Shown here: in pieces, positions 10,155-20,984 of the stretch | How the letters are laid out: each line of letters begins with the position of its first letter | Numbering within the stretch: position 1 is the stretch's first letter | Assembly (NCBI RefSeq): GCF_900098925.1 | Contig: NZ_LT622359.1 | Span: 341,414 to 405,413 of the forward strand | Direction of reading: 5' to 3' | From: Bacillus massiliglaciei | Lineage (GTDB): Bacteria; Bacillota; Bacilli; Bacillales; DSM-1321 | Length of the DNA stretch: 64,000 nt | Program-made: the position numbers and the translations under genes | Notes under the pieces: model-generated | Told to the model about the DNA's origin: nothing | The model's input: the letters and a program-made list of their open reading frames with translations, nothing else | Databases searched by the model: none

Positions 10155-11285
10155 GTGAAACTAAGATTTTCAGAGGAACAGGAAATGATGAGGAAGCTGG
10201 TCAGGGATTTTGCCCGGAATGAAATTGAGCCGCAAATCGAAAAAATGGAAAACGGCGAATTTCCAAGCGGGGTGATTCGCCGGATGGGGGAGCTTGGCTT
10301 GATGGGAATTCCTGTCCCGGCTCAGTATGGCGGTGCTGAAATGGATTACATTTCCTATATCATTGCTATTCATGAAATTTCGAAAGTCAGCCCGACTGTG
10401 GGTGTCATCCTTTCTGTTCACACTTCGGTTGGGACGAATCCTATTCTGTATTTTGGAACGGAAGAACAAAAGAGGCAGTATGTACGGAAGTTAGCGTCAG
10501 GTGAATACTTAGGGGCTTTTTGTCTGACTGAACCGAGTGCCGGCTCTGATGCAGGAAGTTTGAAAACAAAGGCTGTTCGCGAGAAAGGATTTTACCGGAT
10601 AAATGGTTCAAAGGTATTCATTACGAATGGCGGAGAAGCCGATGTATATATTGTATTTGCTGCCACTCAGCCCGAACTCGGCCGCAAAGGGATTTCTGCT
10701 TTTATTGTGGAGAAGGGCACACCGGGGCTTATTATCGGAAAAGATGAACACAAAATGGGCCTTCTTGGTTCCCGGACAGTTCAGCTGTCTTTTGAAGATA
10801 TGATGGTGCCTGCTGAAAATCTATTAGGATCAGAAGGAGAGGGTTTCAAAATTGCTATGGCTAACCTTGAGTTTGGCCGAATCGGAATAGCAGCTCAGGC
10901 ATTAGGGATAGCGGAAGGAAGTTATGAGCATGCAGTGAACTATGCGAAGCAGCGCGTTCAATTCGGCAAACCAATCGCAAAACAGCAAGGAATTGCCTTT
11001 AAACTTGCTGAAATGGCAACCTCTATTGAAGCCGCAAAGCTGCTGGTCTACCGTGCTGCTGATCTTAGAGCACAAGGCGCTTCCTGCAGCAAGGAGGCAT
11101 CGATGGCAAAGCTTTTCGCTTCCCGTACAGCGGTGGAGACTGCTGTGGAGGCAGTTCAGGTTTTCGGAGGCTATGGATACTCCAAGGAATATCCAGTGGA
11201 GCGTTATTTCCGGGATGCCAAAATAACTGAAATTTATGAAGGAACAAGTGAAATTCAAAAAATTGTTATCCAAAAAAACTTATAA
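10155..11285 (+). CDS. mmgC: Acyl-CoA dehydrogenase (first copy)
   Basis: FAD-dependent enzyme that introduces the trans-2 double bond into acyl-CoA and passes electrons to ETF. The 376-aa protein shows all three acyl-CoA dehydrogenase domains, the FAD/substrate motif LTEPSAGSDA near residue 125, the C-terminal arginine/FAD motif RVQFGKPI, and the catalytic-base region IYEGTSEIQ near 363. A GTG start with GGGAGTGG upstream gives the usual length. It is clearly paralogous to the next gene, so chain-length or branched-chain preference probably differs. The sequence does not settle the substrate. Confidence 0.9.
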   Translation: MKLRFSEEQEMMRKLVRDFARNEIEPQIEKMENGEFPSGVIRRMGELGLMGIPVPAQYGGAEMDYISYIIAIHEISKVSPTVGVILSVHTSVGTNPILYFGTEEQKRQYVRKLASGEYLGAFCLTEPSAGSDAGSLKTKAVREKGFYRINGSKVFITNGGEADVYIVFAATQPELGRKGISAFIVEKGTPGLIIGKDEHKMGLLGSRTVQLSFEDMMVPAENLLGSEGEGFKIAMANLEFGRIGIAAQALGIAEGSYEHAVNYAKQRVQFGKPIAKQQGIAFKLAEMATSIEAAKLLVYRAADLRAQGASCSKEASMAKLFASRTAVETAVEAVQVFGGYGYSKEYPVERYFRDAKITEIYEGTSEIQKIVIQKNL

Positions 11286-11315
11286 AAACCGGGTACGTAC
11301 AATGGAGGGATAATC

Positions 11316-12455
11316 ATGCAATTCAAGCTTAGTGATGAACATGAAATGATTCGGAAAATGGTCCGCGATTTCGCAGAGAATGAAGTGGCTCCCACTGCAG
11401 CCGAGCGAGATGAGGAAGAACGTTTTGACCGAAATATTTTTGATAAGATGGCAGAATTAGGACTTACCGGCATTCCATGGCCGGAAGAATACGGCGGGAT
11501 CGGAAGCGACTATCTGGCTTATTGCATTGCGGTTGAAGAATTATCGCGAGTATGCGCCTCAACAGGTGTAACATTGTCTGCCCATACTTCCCTGGCAGGC
11601 TGGCCAATTTATAAGTTTGGTTCTGAAGAACAAAAACAGAAATATCTTCGGCCAATGGCGCTGGGGGAGAAAATAGGTGCTTATGGACTGACAGAGCCAG
11701 GCTCGGGTTCAGATGCTGGAGGCATGAGAACAACCGTTAAGCAGTCAGGCGATGACTACATTCTGAACGGCTCTAAAATTTTCATTACAAATGGAGGAGT
11801 GGCGGATACATATGTTGTATTTGCCCTGACCGATCCGGCCTCCAGGCAAAAAGGAACGAGCGCATTTATCGTGGAAAAGGATTTCCCAGGGTTCAAGATT
11901 GGAAAGAAGGAGAAAAAGCTTGGCATTCGCTCATCTCCTACAACGGAAATTATTTTTGAAGACTGCCGTGTGCCTAAAGAAAATCTCTTAGGAAAGGAAG
12001 GGGAAGGGTTTAAAATTGCGATGATGACTCTTGACGGAGGGCGCAACGGTATCGCAGCACAGGCGGTCGGCATTGCTCAAGGGGCTTTGGACGCTGCTGT
12101 CCGTTATTCTAAGGAACGGATTCAGTTTGGAAAGCCGATAGCAGCTCAGCAGGGGATTAGCTTCAAGCTTGCAGAAATGGCGACAAGTGTAGAGGCGGCA
12201 AGACTTCTGACGTATCAGGCGGCATGGCTCGAATCAGAGGGGCTTCCGTATGGGAAAGAATCAGCGATGTCCAAACTGTTTGCAGGAGATACCGCTATGA
12301 AGGTTACAACGGAGGCTGTCCAAGTATACGGCGGTTATGGATATACAAAAGATTACCCAGTTGAGCGGTTTATGCGCGATGCCAAAATTACGCAAATCTA
12401 TGAGGGAACCCAGGAAATACAAAAATTGGTGATATCCAGGATGATTACAAAGTAA
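11316..12455 (+). CDS. acdA: Acyl-CoA dehydrogenase AcdA
   Basis: Second acyl-CoA dehydrogenase of the operon, 379 aa, the exact length of B. subtilis AcdA, which also lies close to fadF. It carries [12 protein letters not shown] near residue 127, [13 protein letters not shown] near 270 and the catalytic Glu motif IYEGTQEIQ near 366. It starts 30 bp after the first dehydrogenase behind GGAGGG. With thiolase and hydroxyacyl dehydrogenase it supplies a short beta-oxidation spiral lacking only an enoyl-CoA hydratase in this window. Given the adjacent icmF, short or branched acyl-CoAs are plausible substrates. Confidence 0.92.
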   Translation: MQFKLSDEHEMIRKMVRDFAENEVAPTAAERDEEERFDRNIFDKMAELGLTGIPWPEEYGGIGSDYLAYCIAVEELSRVCASTGVTLSAHTSLAGWPIYKFGSEEQKQKYLRPMALGEKIGAYGLTEPGSGSDAGGMRTTVKQSGDDYILNGSKIFITNGGVADTYVVFALTDPASRQKGTSAFIVEKDFPGFKIGKKEKKLGIRSSPTTEIIFEDCRVPKENLLGKEGEGFKIAMMTLDGGRNGIAAQAVGIAQGALDAAVRYSKERIQFGKPIAAQQGISFKLAEMATSVEAARLLTYQAAWLESEGLPYGKESAMSKLFAGDTAMKVTTEAVQVYGGYGYTKDYPVERFMRDAKITQIYEGTQEIQKLVISRMITK

Positions 12456-12493
12456 AGAACCGGCCGGTAAATGGCTGTTTAGTTCCATTGCAT

Positions 12494-12508
12494 TTCCGCA
12501 CTGCGGAA
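12494..12508. promoter_or_regulatory. Inverted repeat upstream of the tetR gene
   Basis: TTCCGC-ACT-GCGGAA lies 30 bp before the TetR start codon. No T tract follows, so it is not a terminator. It is a possible autoregulatory operator, but it differs from the fadF/thiolase operators. Confidence 0.3.
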
Positions 12509-12538
12509 TGAATTTTCCTGCTGAAAAGGGGAGGGGAA

Positions 12539-13204
12539 ATGAGTAAACGGGAAATCCATGCGTCTGTTAAGGATGAGCGCCTGATTCAGAAGCGCCGAAC
12601 GCAAATGATTAAAGGAGCGGTGACTCTTTTTAAAGAAAAGGGATTTCACCGTACAACCACGAGAGAAATTGCAAAAGCTGCCGGCTTTAGCATCGGGACA
12701 TTATATGAATATATCAGATCCAAAGAAGATGTTCTCTATCTCGTTTGTGACTTTATTTATGACGAGGTGCAGGAGAAGTTGCAAAAGGAAATTGACCAGT
12801 CACAGGGCACGTTGGAAAGTCTGAAAGTAACCATTGCTTATTTCTTCCAAGTGATGGATGAAATGCAGGATGAAGTTCTTGTCATGTACCAAGAGGTCAA
12901 AGCCTTGACGAAGGACGCACTGCCTTATGTGTTAAAAAAAGAGCTTCAGATGGTCTCCATGTTCGAGAAATTGTTGGAAAAATGTGTGGAAAACGGTGAG
13001 CTTTCTGTAAAAAAGGAACAGGTTTCCCTGATGGCCCATAATATTTTTGTTCAAGGACAGATGTGGAGTTTCCGGCGGTGGGCGCTTCAAAAGACGTTTA
13101 GCCTTCAAGAGTATATCAGCCTGCAGACAGACATGTTAATCCACGGTTTCGTGACAGGCAGCGAGGGAAACGAATCTGCATTAAGAGGGGGAAGAGCGGA
13201 ATGA
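12539..13204 (+). CDS. TetR-family repressor of the acyl-CoA operon
   Basis: Transcriptional repressor of 221 aa. The N-terminal helix-turn-helix is typical of TetR proteins ([20 protein letters not shown], residues about 38-57), followed by a helical ligand-binding domain without a recognisable ligand signature. Its stop overlaps the icmF start by 4 bp (ATGA), so it is translationally coupled to icmF. By analogy with FadR-type TetR proteins of bacilli it probably responds to acyl-CoA and binds the palindromes at 5626-5639 and 8005-8018. That assignment is inferred from location only. Confidence 0.85.
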   Translation: MSKREIHASVKDERLIQKRRTQMIKGAVTLFKEKGFHRTTTREIAKAAGFSIGTLYEYIRSKEDVLYLVCDFIYDEVQEKLQKEIDQSQGTLESLKVTIAYFFQVMDEMQDEVLVMYQEVKALTKDALPYVLKKELQMVSMFEKLLEKCVENGELSVKKEQVSLMAHNIFVQGQMWSFRRWALQKTFSLQEYISLQTDMLIHGFVTGSEGNESALRGGRAE

Positions 13205-16200
13205 CTCAAGGTACGGCTTATCAGCCAAAGCATCATATTCGCTTTGTGACGGCTTCCAGTTTATTTGACGGACACGATGCTTCGATCAATATTATGCGTC
13301 GGATTATGCAGGCAAGCGGAGCTGAAGTGATTCACTTAGGGCATAACCGATCGGTAGAAGAGGTCGTGAATGCGGCTATTCAGGAGGATGTGCAGGGAAT
13401 CGCCGTGTCTTCCTATCAAGGCGGGCATGTAGAATATTTTAAATATATGTTTGATTTGCTTCAGGAAAAAGGAGCCGGACATATTGGCATTTATGTTGGC
13501 GGAGGAGGAGTCATTCTTCCGAAAGAAATGAAAGAGCTTCATGACTATGGAATAAAGAGGGTCTTTTCACCTGAGGACGGACGCCGGCTGGGATTGCAGG
13601 GGATGATTGATGTAATCATGAAAGAATGCGATTTTTCTACTGTCCAAAGTTCTCTCCATGATAAAGTTCAAGATTTATTGTCAGGAGATATCCGGGCAGT
13701 ATCACAATTCATTACGTTTGCAGAGAACCAGCTGGATGCTGAAAAAGAAACGGCCACAACAGCAGAAAGTGTGCTGGAGCAAATCAAAGTGTCTGAAAAA
13801 GAAGCGCCTGTTTTAGGTATTACCGGAACAGGGGGTGCGGGTAAAAGTTCCCTTACCGATGAATTGATCCGCCGTTTTCTCAATGAGTTTTCAGATCGGA
13901 GGATTGCCGTTCTGTCAGTAGATCCGACTAAGCAAAAGACAGGCGGCGCACTGCTTGGCGACCGCATTCGCATGAATGCCATCTTTTCTGACAGAGTGTA
14001 TATGAGAAGTCTGGCCACGAGACATTCAAGAAGTGAATTATCATTGGCGATTAAAGATGCGATCTCCATTACGAAAGCCGCTGGTTTTGACTTGATTATT
14101 TTGGAAACAAGCGGGATCGGTCAGGGAGATGCCGAAATTGCGGAGATTTGCGATATTTCCATGTATGTCATGACAAGCGAGTTTGGAGCCCCTTCTCAGC
14201 TGGAAAAAATCGATATGATTGATTATGCCGATTTGATTGTCATTAATAAATTCGAACGGAAAGGATCTGAGGATGCTAAAAACCAGGTGCAGAAACAATA
14301 TCAGCGCAGCAGGATGCTTTTTGACCGGGAGCTTTCTGAGATGCCTGTTTACGGGACAATCGCTTCTCAATTTAATGACCAGGGAACGAATGCCCTGTTC
14401 GCCGCATTGGCTGGAAAACTGAACGAAAAATCAGACACAGCCTGGGAAACGAGATTCTCCAAACACGCAGAGGTAAAGAAGCAGGATGTGATTATCCCAG
14501 CCGACCGGCGCTATTATCTTCGCGAAATTAGCGAAACGATAAGGAGGTATCATAAACAAGCGGATGAGCAGACCGGTATCGCCCGCAGACTTTTTCAACT
14601 GGAGGGAGCGATTGAGGCGGTCCGGGAAATGAATGGAGAAACTTCCGCATTGAAAGTACTTGATGAAGCAAGAATAGAAACCGCTTCCAAACTAACGCCG
14701 GAATCCATGAAAAATCTTGAAGAGTGGCCGGTTTTAAAAGAAAAGTATGCTGGGGATCAATTTATAACCCGAATCCGGGATAAGGAAATTGTTACGAAAC
14801 TTAAGACGAAGAGTTTATCCGGGTTGATGATTCCTAAGGTGTCTCTTCCCGGATACAAGGACTATGGCGATATTTTAAGCTGGGTCTACCGGGAGAATGT
14901 ACCAGGAGCCTTCCCTTATACTGCAGGGGTTTTTCCATTCAAACGGCAGGGTGAGGATCCAAAGCGTCAATTTGCGGGAGAAGGTTCTCCTGAAAGAACG
15001 AATCGCCGTTTTCATTACTTATCCAAAGATGATGATGCGAAGAGGTTGAGTACTGCGTTTGACTCTGTTACCCTATACGGTGAAGATCCTGATTACAGGC
15101 CGGATATTTATGGGAAGATAGGTGAAAGCGGTGTAAGTGTATGTACATTGGATGATATGAAAAAACTGTATGCCGGTTTTAACCTTTGCCATCCTTCCAC
15201 TTCTGTCTCTATGACGATCAATGGTCCGGCTCCCATCATTTTGGCGATGTATATGAATACGGCTATTGATCAGCAGCTTGACATGAAGGAGCAGGAATTG
15301 GGCCGCACTCTGACAGAGGAAGAGATAGAGAAGGTAAAGGCGTACACACTGCAGACAGTCAGGGGGACCGTTCAGGCTGATATCCTGAAGGAGGATCAAG
15401 GGCAGAATACCTGCATTTTTTCTGCTGAATTTGCCTTGAAATTAATGGGTGATATTCAGGAATATTTCATTGAAAATAAAGTCAGGAACTATTATTCTGT
15501 ATCCATCTCGGGGTATCATATTGCTGAAGCGGGAGCCAACCCAATTTCACAGCTTGCGTTCACATTGGCCAATGGATTCACCTATGTGGAATATTATCTG
15601 AGCAGAGGCATGAAAATCGATGATTTTGCTCCGAACTTATCATTCTTTTTCTCAAATGGGCTTGATCCCGAATACACTGTCATTGGAAGGGTGGCCCGAA
15701 GAATCTGGGCGATCGTGATGAGAGAGAAATACGGAGCGAATGAACGAAGCCAGAAGCTTAAGTATCATATTCAGACTTCGGGACGTTCCCTTCATGCACA
15801 GGAGATTGATTTCAATGACATCAGAACGACTTTGCAGGCTTTAATGGCCTTGCAGGACAATTGTAATTCGCTTCATACAAATGCCTATGATGAGGCAATC
15901 ACTACACCGACAGAGGAATCTGTGCGGCGGGCGATGGCTATCCAGATGATTATTACAAAAGAGCTTGGGCTGGCCAAGAATGAAAATTCACTGCAGGGCT
16001 CTTTCATCATTGAAGAGCTGACAGACTTAGTGGAAGAAGCGGTGCTCCAGGAATTCGAACGGATCAATGACCGGGGAGGCGTTCTCGGAGCAATGGAAAC
16101 GCAGTATCAGCGAGGGAAAATCCAGGATGAGTCGATGCTGTATGAAATGAAGAAGCATACAGGAGAGCTGCCGATTGTCGGAGTAAATACGTATTTAAAC

Positions 16201-16467
16201 CCTAATCCTCCATCTGAACAAGAGCTAGACAGCATGGAAATCGCAAGAGCATCCAAAGAGGAGAAGGAAGGGCAGATTCTCGGTCTCCAATCCTTTAAGG
16301 AGAGGCATCAAGAAGAAGGCAGGGAGCTGATTGAACAGCTGAAGGAAGCGGCATTAAACGGAGAAAATTTATTTTCTTATTTGATGGAATGCGTAAAAGC
16401 GGCAAGTCTTGGTCAAATTACCCATGCTTTGTATGAAGTCGGGGGGCAGTATAGAAGGAATATGTAA
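13201..16467 (+). CDS. icmF: Fused isobutyryl-CoA mutase IcmF
   Basis: Coenzyme B12-dependent enzyme that interconverts isobutyryl-CoA and butyryl-CoA. The 1088-aa chain reads in IcmF order. First comes the B12-binding domain ([15 protein letters not shown]25 as the likely lower cobalt ligand). The MeaI/MeaB-type GTPase chaperone follows (Walker [10 protein letters not shown] near 208). The large mutase TIM-barrel domain runs from about 540 to 1088. At the substrate-specificity site, methylmalonyl-CoA mutase has an arginine in a VRNTYIF-like context. This protein reads GQNTCIF near residue 735, the glutamine expected of isobutyryl-CoA mutases. Its place after the acyl-CoA dehydrogenases fits valine or branched-chain fatty acid carbon entering beta-oxidation. 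Confidence 0.95.
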   Translation: MTQGTAYQPKHHIRFVTASSLFDGHDASINIMRRIMQASGAEVIHLGHNRSVEEVVNAAIQEDVQGIAVSSYQGGHVEYFKYMFDLLQEKGAGHIGIYVGGGGVILPKEMKELHDYGIKRVFSPEDGRRLGLQGMIDVIMKECDFSTVQSSLHDKVQDLLSGDIRAVSQFITFAENQLDAEKETATTAESVLEQIKVSEKEAPVLGITGTGGAGKSSLTDELIRRFLNEFSDRRIAVLSVDPTKQKTGGALLGDRIRMNAIFSDRVYMRSLATRHSRSELSLAIKDAISITKAAGFDLIILETSGIGQGDAEIAEICDISMYVMTSEFGAPSQLEKIDMIDYADLIVINKFERKGSEDAKNQVQKQYQRSRMLFDRELSEMPVYGTIASQFNDQGTNALFAALAGKLNEKSDTAWETRFSKHAEVKKQDVIIPADRRYYLREISETIRRYHKQADEQTGIARRLFQLEGAIEAVREMNGETSALKVLDEARIETASKLTPESMKNLEEWPVLKEKYAGDQFITRIRDKEIVTKLKTKSLSGLMIPKVSLPGYKDYGDILSWVYRENVPGAFPYTAGVFPFKRQGEDPKRQFAGEGSPERTNRRFHYLSKDDDAKRLSTAFDSVTLYGEDPDYRPDIYGKIGESGVSVCTLDDMKKLYAGFNLCHPSTSVSMTINGPAPIILAMYMNTAIDQQLDMKEQELGRTLTEEEIEKVKAYTLQTVRGTVQADILKEDQGQNTCIFSAEFALKLMGDIQEYFIENKVRNYYSVSISGYHIAEAGANPISQLAFTLANGFTYVEYYLSRGMKIDDFAPNLSFFFSNGLDPEYTVIGRVARRIWAIVMREKYGANERSQKLKYHIQTSGRSLHAQEIDFNDIRTTLQALMALQDNCNSLHTNAYDEAITTPTEESVRRAMAIQMIITKELGLAKNENSLQGSFIIEELTDLVEEAVLQEFERINDRGGVLGAMETQYQRGKIQDESMLYEMKKHTGELPIVGVNTYLNPNPPSEQELDSMEIARASKEEKEGQILGLQSFKERHQEEGRELIEQLKEAALNGENLFSYLMECVKAASLGQITHALYEVGGQYRRNM

Positions 16468-16473
16468 GCGGTG

Positions 16474-16498
16474 AGCGGCTGACTGCGGCCGCTTTTTA
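16474..16498 (+). terminator. icmF operon terminator
   Basis: AGCGGC (16474-16479) pairs with GCCGCT (16488-16493), followed by TTTTT. Confidence 0.75.
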
Positions 16499-16529
16499 CA
16501 TAGGATGATAAATATTTTTGCTTAAATTT

Positions 16530-16558
16530 TTCACAATTTCTATAAACTCCCTTATAAT
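16530..16558 (+). promoter_or_regulatory. Sigma-A promoter of the small membrane protein gene
   Basis: TTCACA (16530-16535), a 17-bp spacer and TATAAT (16553-16558). The expected transcript start is about 15 nt before the ATG at 16579. Confidence 0.65.
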
Positions 16559-16578
16559 AAGGGGAAAATAAGGAAAAA

Positions 16579-16782
16579 ATGGTCTTGGAGCTGAGTGGAT
16601 CAATGATAAAAAAAATTTTGATAATGATCGGTTTTTTAATAGCCATCTATATTTTATATGTCTTATATGACCACCAGCTGGGGGCCATTTCATTCTTTAT
16701 AGTGGCAGTTTTTTTCTTTGTATGTGCGTATCGTCTATACATATCTGGTAAAGAACAAGAAGAAAAGGGTAATAATGACTAG
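16579..16782 (+). CDS. Small two-helix membrane protein, unknown function
   Basis: A 67-aa ORF (or 59 aa from the in-frame ATG at 16603) with two hydrophobic stretches: about 9-28 (IKKILIMIGFLIAIYILYVL) and 34-53 (LGAISFFIVAVFFFVCAYRL). It has a charged lysine/glutamate tail. A consensus sigma-A promoter sits immediately upstream and AAGGA lies 5 bp before the first ATG, so it is probably expressed. I do not recognise a family. The B. subtilis acdA-rpoE interval lacks an obvious counterpart. Role unknown. Confidence 0.6.
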   Translation: MVLELSGSMIKKILIMIGFLIAIYILYVLYDHQLGAISFFIVAVFFFVCAYRLYISGKEQEEKGNND

Positions 16783-16965
16783 ATTTTGGTTTGCGGAAAT
16801 ACATGTTTTGCTGAAGATAGAACTAGCATAAAGTCGTTTTTATTGTTTATAATGGATATTATGTCTAGCAGGAAAAGCTGTCTGAATGACCGAATCCTGT
16901 TTTAGATTACTTGTGAGGTTAAAGAACACGAAAAGTGTTTGCAATAGAGAAGGGAAGTGCAGGGT

Positions 16966-17520
16966 TTGAGTTTAAAAGATTATTCCAAACAGCAGATTAT
17001 GGAAATGTCATTATTAGAAATGGCTTATGAGCTTTTGGTAGATAAGAATGAACCGATTGTATTCAGTGATTTGGTGGATCAAATCGTCAAAATGCAAAAT
17101 TTATCCCAAGAAGAAATCAGGGAAAGAATTGCTCAATTCTATACTGATTTAAATATTGACGGCCGGTTTACCTCTTTAGGTGATAATCGCTGGGGTTTAA
17201 AAGCTTGGTATCCTGTCGATCAAATTGAAGAAGAAGTCGTTCATTCAGCTGCAAAACCTAAGAAAAAGAAGAAAGCGAAAAAGGCTGCGCCGGTTGATGA
17301 CTTTAGTGAAGATGCGGATGATGAAGAATTGTTTGACGAAGAACTGGATGATATCGAAGAAGATCTTGATGACGATGACCTTCTGGATGATGATGAAGAT
17401 TTGGATGATGATCTTGTGGATGACGATGAAGAGATCATTGACGACGAAGAGTTTGATTTAGACGAAGACGAAGATGATGAAGATGAAGACGATGATGACT
17501 TGAAAAAGAAGGATGAATAA
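16966..17520 (+). CDS. rpoE: RNA polymerase delta subunit RpoE
   Basis: Delta factor of Gram-positive RNA polymerase, which destabilises open complexes and aids core recycling. It comprises an N-terminal HARE-HTH domain (about 1-90; YTDLNIDGRFTSLGDNRWGL), a lysine-rich hinge (KPKKKKKAKKA) and a long acidic Asp/Glu tail to the end. I place the start at TTG 16966, giving 184 aa beginning MSLKDYSKQQ like the B. subtilis protein, with AAGGGAAG 8 bp upstream. GTG 16957 would lie too close to that site. The acidic tail is low-complexity by nature. Confidence 0.94.
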   Translation: MSLKDYSKQQIMEMSLLEMAYELLVDKNEPIVFSDLVDQIVKMQNLSQEEIRERIAQFYTDLNIDGRFTSLGDNRWGLKAWYPVDQIEEEVVHSAAKPKKKKKAKKAAPVDDFSEDADDEELFDEELDDIEEDLDDDDLLDDDEDLDDDLVDDDEEIIDDEEFDLDEDEDDEDEDDDDLKKKDE

Positions 17521-17538
17521 TATAACAGCAAATGCTGC

Positions 17539-17577
17539 TTGACTTTTTAGGTCGGAATTTGTAGAATCATTTTTGGG
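17539..17577 (+). promoter_or_regulatory. pyrG promoter with GGGC slippage start
   Basis: TTGACT (17539-17544), a 17-bp spacer and TAGAAT (17562-17567). The initial transcribed sequence is GGGCTCC from 17575. A GGGC start is the hallmark of B. subtilis pyrG, where low CTP causes reiterative G addition. Confidence 0.85.
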
Positions 17578-17611
17578 CTCCTTAAAAAAGGACATAAAGA
17601 AAAATTATATT

Positions 17612-17647
17612 GCTCCCTTACTTTTGTAAGCGGAGCGTTTTTATTTT
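17612..17647 (+). terminator. pyrG leader attenuator hairpin
   Basis: GCTCCCTTAC (17612-17621) pairs with GTAAGCGGAGC (17626-17636) with one bulged C, followed by a T-rich tail. The C/U-rich 5-prime arm is the segment that a slippage-extended poly-G transcript end would capture to prevent termination when CTP is low. Confidence 0.85.
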
Positions 17648-17648
17648 T

Positions 17649-17683
17649 AATGATGGTTCAGTCATCATTTTTTTATTTTTTCA
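17649..17683 (+). terminator. Second terminator-like hairpin in the pyrG leader
   Basis: AATGATG (17649-17655) pairs with CATCATT (17663-17669), followed by a long T-rich run. It stands right behind the attenuator and before pyrG. Confidence 0.6.
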
Positions 17684-17715
17684 TGAATTCTTCAAAAAGG
17701 TGAAAACTAGAATGA

Positions 17716-19395
<1,680 letters not shown>

Positions 19396-19423
19396 ACAAA
19401 GCTGGGACCAAAATAAAAATATC

Positions 19424-19444
19424 AAATTTCTCACGGAGAAATTT
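19424..19444. repeat. Dispersed palindrome AAATTTCTC-ACG-GAGAAATTT
   Basis: Perfect 9-bp arms with a 3-nt loop. The same core with loop ACA lies inside the argS terminator at 4252-4270. Confidence 0.6.
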
Positions 19445-19452
19445 AATAATTC

Positions 19453-19502
19453 AGAGTATAGACACACTCGAAGATTTTCGAGTGTGTCTATACTCTTTTT
19501 TC
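19453..19502 (+). terminator. pyrG terminator with a 20-bp perfect stem
   Basis: The arm at 19453-19472 is the exact reverse complement of 19477-19496 (loop GATT), followed by T6. Its position between convergent genes could stop transcription from both sides. Confidence 0.9.
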
Positions 19503-19539
19503 TTTTAAAATAGAATTATGTAAATTGTGCAGGGTGATT

Positions 19540-19800
19540 GGAACGTAGGATGGACGCTTTCCGGAAAGCAAGTGCCTGGAGCGGAAAGCTGTGGATTTTA
19601 ACTTTATTCATCCAAAAATGACAAAAGACACCGAGAAGGGGCAGTTCAAGCCTCTCAATGCCTTTTGTCGACAATTTGATATTTATTTGCTGCATGGATT
19701 TCCATTTCAAAGCACAGCCCGTCGCCTGAAGTCTTGCTGTCCCAAAAGAGCCCTTTCACTCCTGCAGGCCATAGCTTTCCCATTCTGTTTTGTCCCAGAA
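19540..19800. repeat. Remnant of a Bacillus-type intergenic repeat
   Basis: Contains the perfect palindrome GCTTTCCGGAAAGC (19556-19569), then CAAGTGCCTGGAGCGG and GGAAAGCT (19583-19590). The inverted partner AGCTTTCC lies at 19773-19780, and TTTTGTCCCAG at 19788-19798. GC-rich elements with CGCTTTCC and GGAGCGGAAAG blocks are common between genes in Bacillus genomes. The identity is from memory of such motifs. Confidence 0.4.
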
Positions 19801-19837
19801 CCTTCTTGTATTCTACTTGTTGAATCCCTGCAGCCTT

Positions 19838-20371
19838 TTATTCTTCATATTCCTTTAAAATTTCTTCTAAAGTAAATTTGATTCCATGATAGGCATAAAG
19901 GGCAGCCATCAAGTATGGATAACCGAATCTTTCTCCGGATTCATCCGGTATCAGACCTCTTTGTATTTTTAGGTCGATATGAACATCAGCAAGACTTACT
20001 AAGTCTTCAACGCTGTCCTTTTCCTTTTTTACGGAAGAGACGGCAACGAAGGGGAGATCAGCCTCCCGCAGCTGGCCTGCCAATTTTACCGCAGCCACAT
20101 CGTCCGAATGGCGGCTGAATATAAGGAAACGATTTTCCTTTCCCATTTCCAGCGCAGTTTCAGCGAATTCTTCTGCATACGGAAATGGCTCTTTTCCTTC
20201 TAATGCCTCGTGCAGAATCCCTTTCATTTCTTTGAGGCCGTAAATATATATTTTTCCCTCACCAATGCCTGCTTGGGCTAAAAGGCGTCCGGCATCTTCT
20301 AGGCTGAATTCCTCTTCATCGGTGATTTTTTTGAAAATCCCGTTCATCTGTGTAGAAAATATTTTTAACAT
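19838..20371 (-). CDS. ywjG: YwjG-like DUF2529 protein
   Basis: A 177-aa cytosolic protein of unknown activity, recognised by its place between pyrG and spo0F on the minus strand, as in B. subtilis. Its sequence suggests a sugar-isomerase (SIS)-like fold, with alternating beta strands and glycines (GKIYIYGLKEMKG near residue 37, RFLIFSRHSDDV near 79). I start at the ATG giving MLKIFSTQMNG, which has GAAGGAG 11 bp upstream. A longer reading adds 17 unsupported residues. No catalytic residues can be named. Confidence 0.85.
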   Translation of the reverse strand: MLKIFSTQMNGIFKKITDEEEFSLEDAGRLLAQAGIGEGKIYIYGLKEMKGILHEALEGKEPFPYAEEFAETALEMGKENRFLIFSRHSDDVAAVKLAGQLREADLPFVAVSSVKKEKDSVEDLVSLADVHIDLKIQRGLIPDESGERFGYPYLMAALYAYHGIKFTLEEILKEYEE

Positions 20372-20483
20372 ACGGAGCGAATCTCCTTCTTTTTTTAGAT
20401 TTATTATAAAGCAACTTAACAAATTTCTCGAATTCCAAACTTAAGGGGGCAGATTCTGTATGCCAGCTGCGCTTTTGCTATGG

Positions 20484-20554
20484 TAAAATAACAATAGAAG
20501 AAAAAATTTAAAAAGTTCTGTGAACTGGCAGGTAATGTAAGCCGGCTATCGAAT
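20484..20554 (+). promoter_or_regulatory. Candidate tandem spo0F promoters (sigma-A and sigma-H)
   Basis: TGGTAAAAT (extended -10, hexamer 20484-20489) has a weak -35. Downstream, AGGTAAT (20530-20536) and CGAAT (20550-20554) have sigma-H-like sequence and spacing. B. subtilis spo0F also has a vegetative and a sigma-H promoter. Confidence 0.45.
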
Positions 20555-20612
20555 TTATAAAGGAGCTTTAAGGCAGGGTAAAAAAATTGCTAGAGGGGAC
20601 GAGGTGGCTTTC

Positions 20613-20984
20613 ATGACAGGGAAAATTTTAATAGTGGACGATCAGTTCGGTATACGGATCTTGTTAAATGAAGTACTGAACAAAGAAGGATATACGACGT
20701 TCCAGGCGGCCAATGGCATACAAGCCCTTGAGGCGCTGAATCAGCATGCTCCTGATCTGGTGCTGCTGGATATGAAAATTCCGGGGATGGACGGCATCGA
20801 GATTTTAAAAAGAATGAAAAAAGTAAATCCTGATATCCGTGTTATCATCATGACCGCTTATGGAGAGCTTGATATGATTCAGGAAGCAAAGGATCTTGGG
20901 GCACTTACCCATTTTGCAAAGCCTTTCGATATTGATGATATAAGAAAAGCGGTACGAGATCATCTTCCTATTAAGTCGAGCTGA
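20613..20984 (+). CDS. spo0F: Sporulation phosphorelay response regulator Spo0F
   Basis: Single-domain response regulator that takes phosphate from sporulation kinases and hands it to Spo0B. The 123-aa receiver domain has the acidic pair DD near residue 9, the phosphorylated Asp in [11 protein letters not shown] (residue 53 here), Thr in [10 protein letters not shown] near 81 and Lys in FAKPFDIDD near 103. There is no output domain. ATG 20613 gives [14 protein letters not shown] 20604, which adds MAF, is also possible because GAGGGG lies 5 bp before it. It is monocistronic between ywjG and fbaA. Confidence 0.97.
   Translation: MTGKILIVDDQFGIRILLNEVLNKEGYTTFQAANGIQALEALNQHAPDLVLLDMKIPGMDGIEILKRMKKVNPDIRVIIMTAYGELDMIQEAKDLGALTHFAKPFDIDDIRKAVRDHLPIKSS

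Larger units (their letters stand above)
19396..19837. other. pyrG-ywjG convergent intergenic region
   Basis: This 442-bp region between convergent genes holds a 9-bp-arm palindrome (19424-19444), the 20-bp-stem terminator (19453-19500) and a repeat-like segment (19540-19800). ORFs across it on both strands have no convincing ribosome binding site and no recognisable product. Confidence 0.6.

Noticed and set aside
17241-17531. Minus-strand ORF of almost only serine opposite rpoE
   Set aside because: It is a mirror of the Asp/Glu codon run in the rpoE acidic tail, not a gene.
19591-19875. A 94-codon plus-strand ORF between pyrG and ywjG
   Set aside because: It lies over repeat-like sequence and runs antisense into the 3-prime end of ywjG. 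It has no ribosome binding site and no recognisable product.
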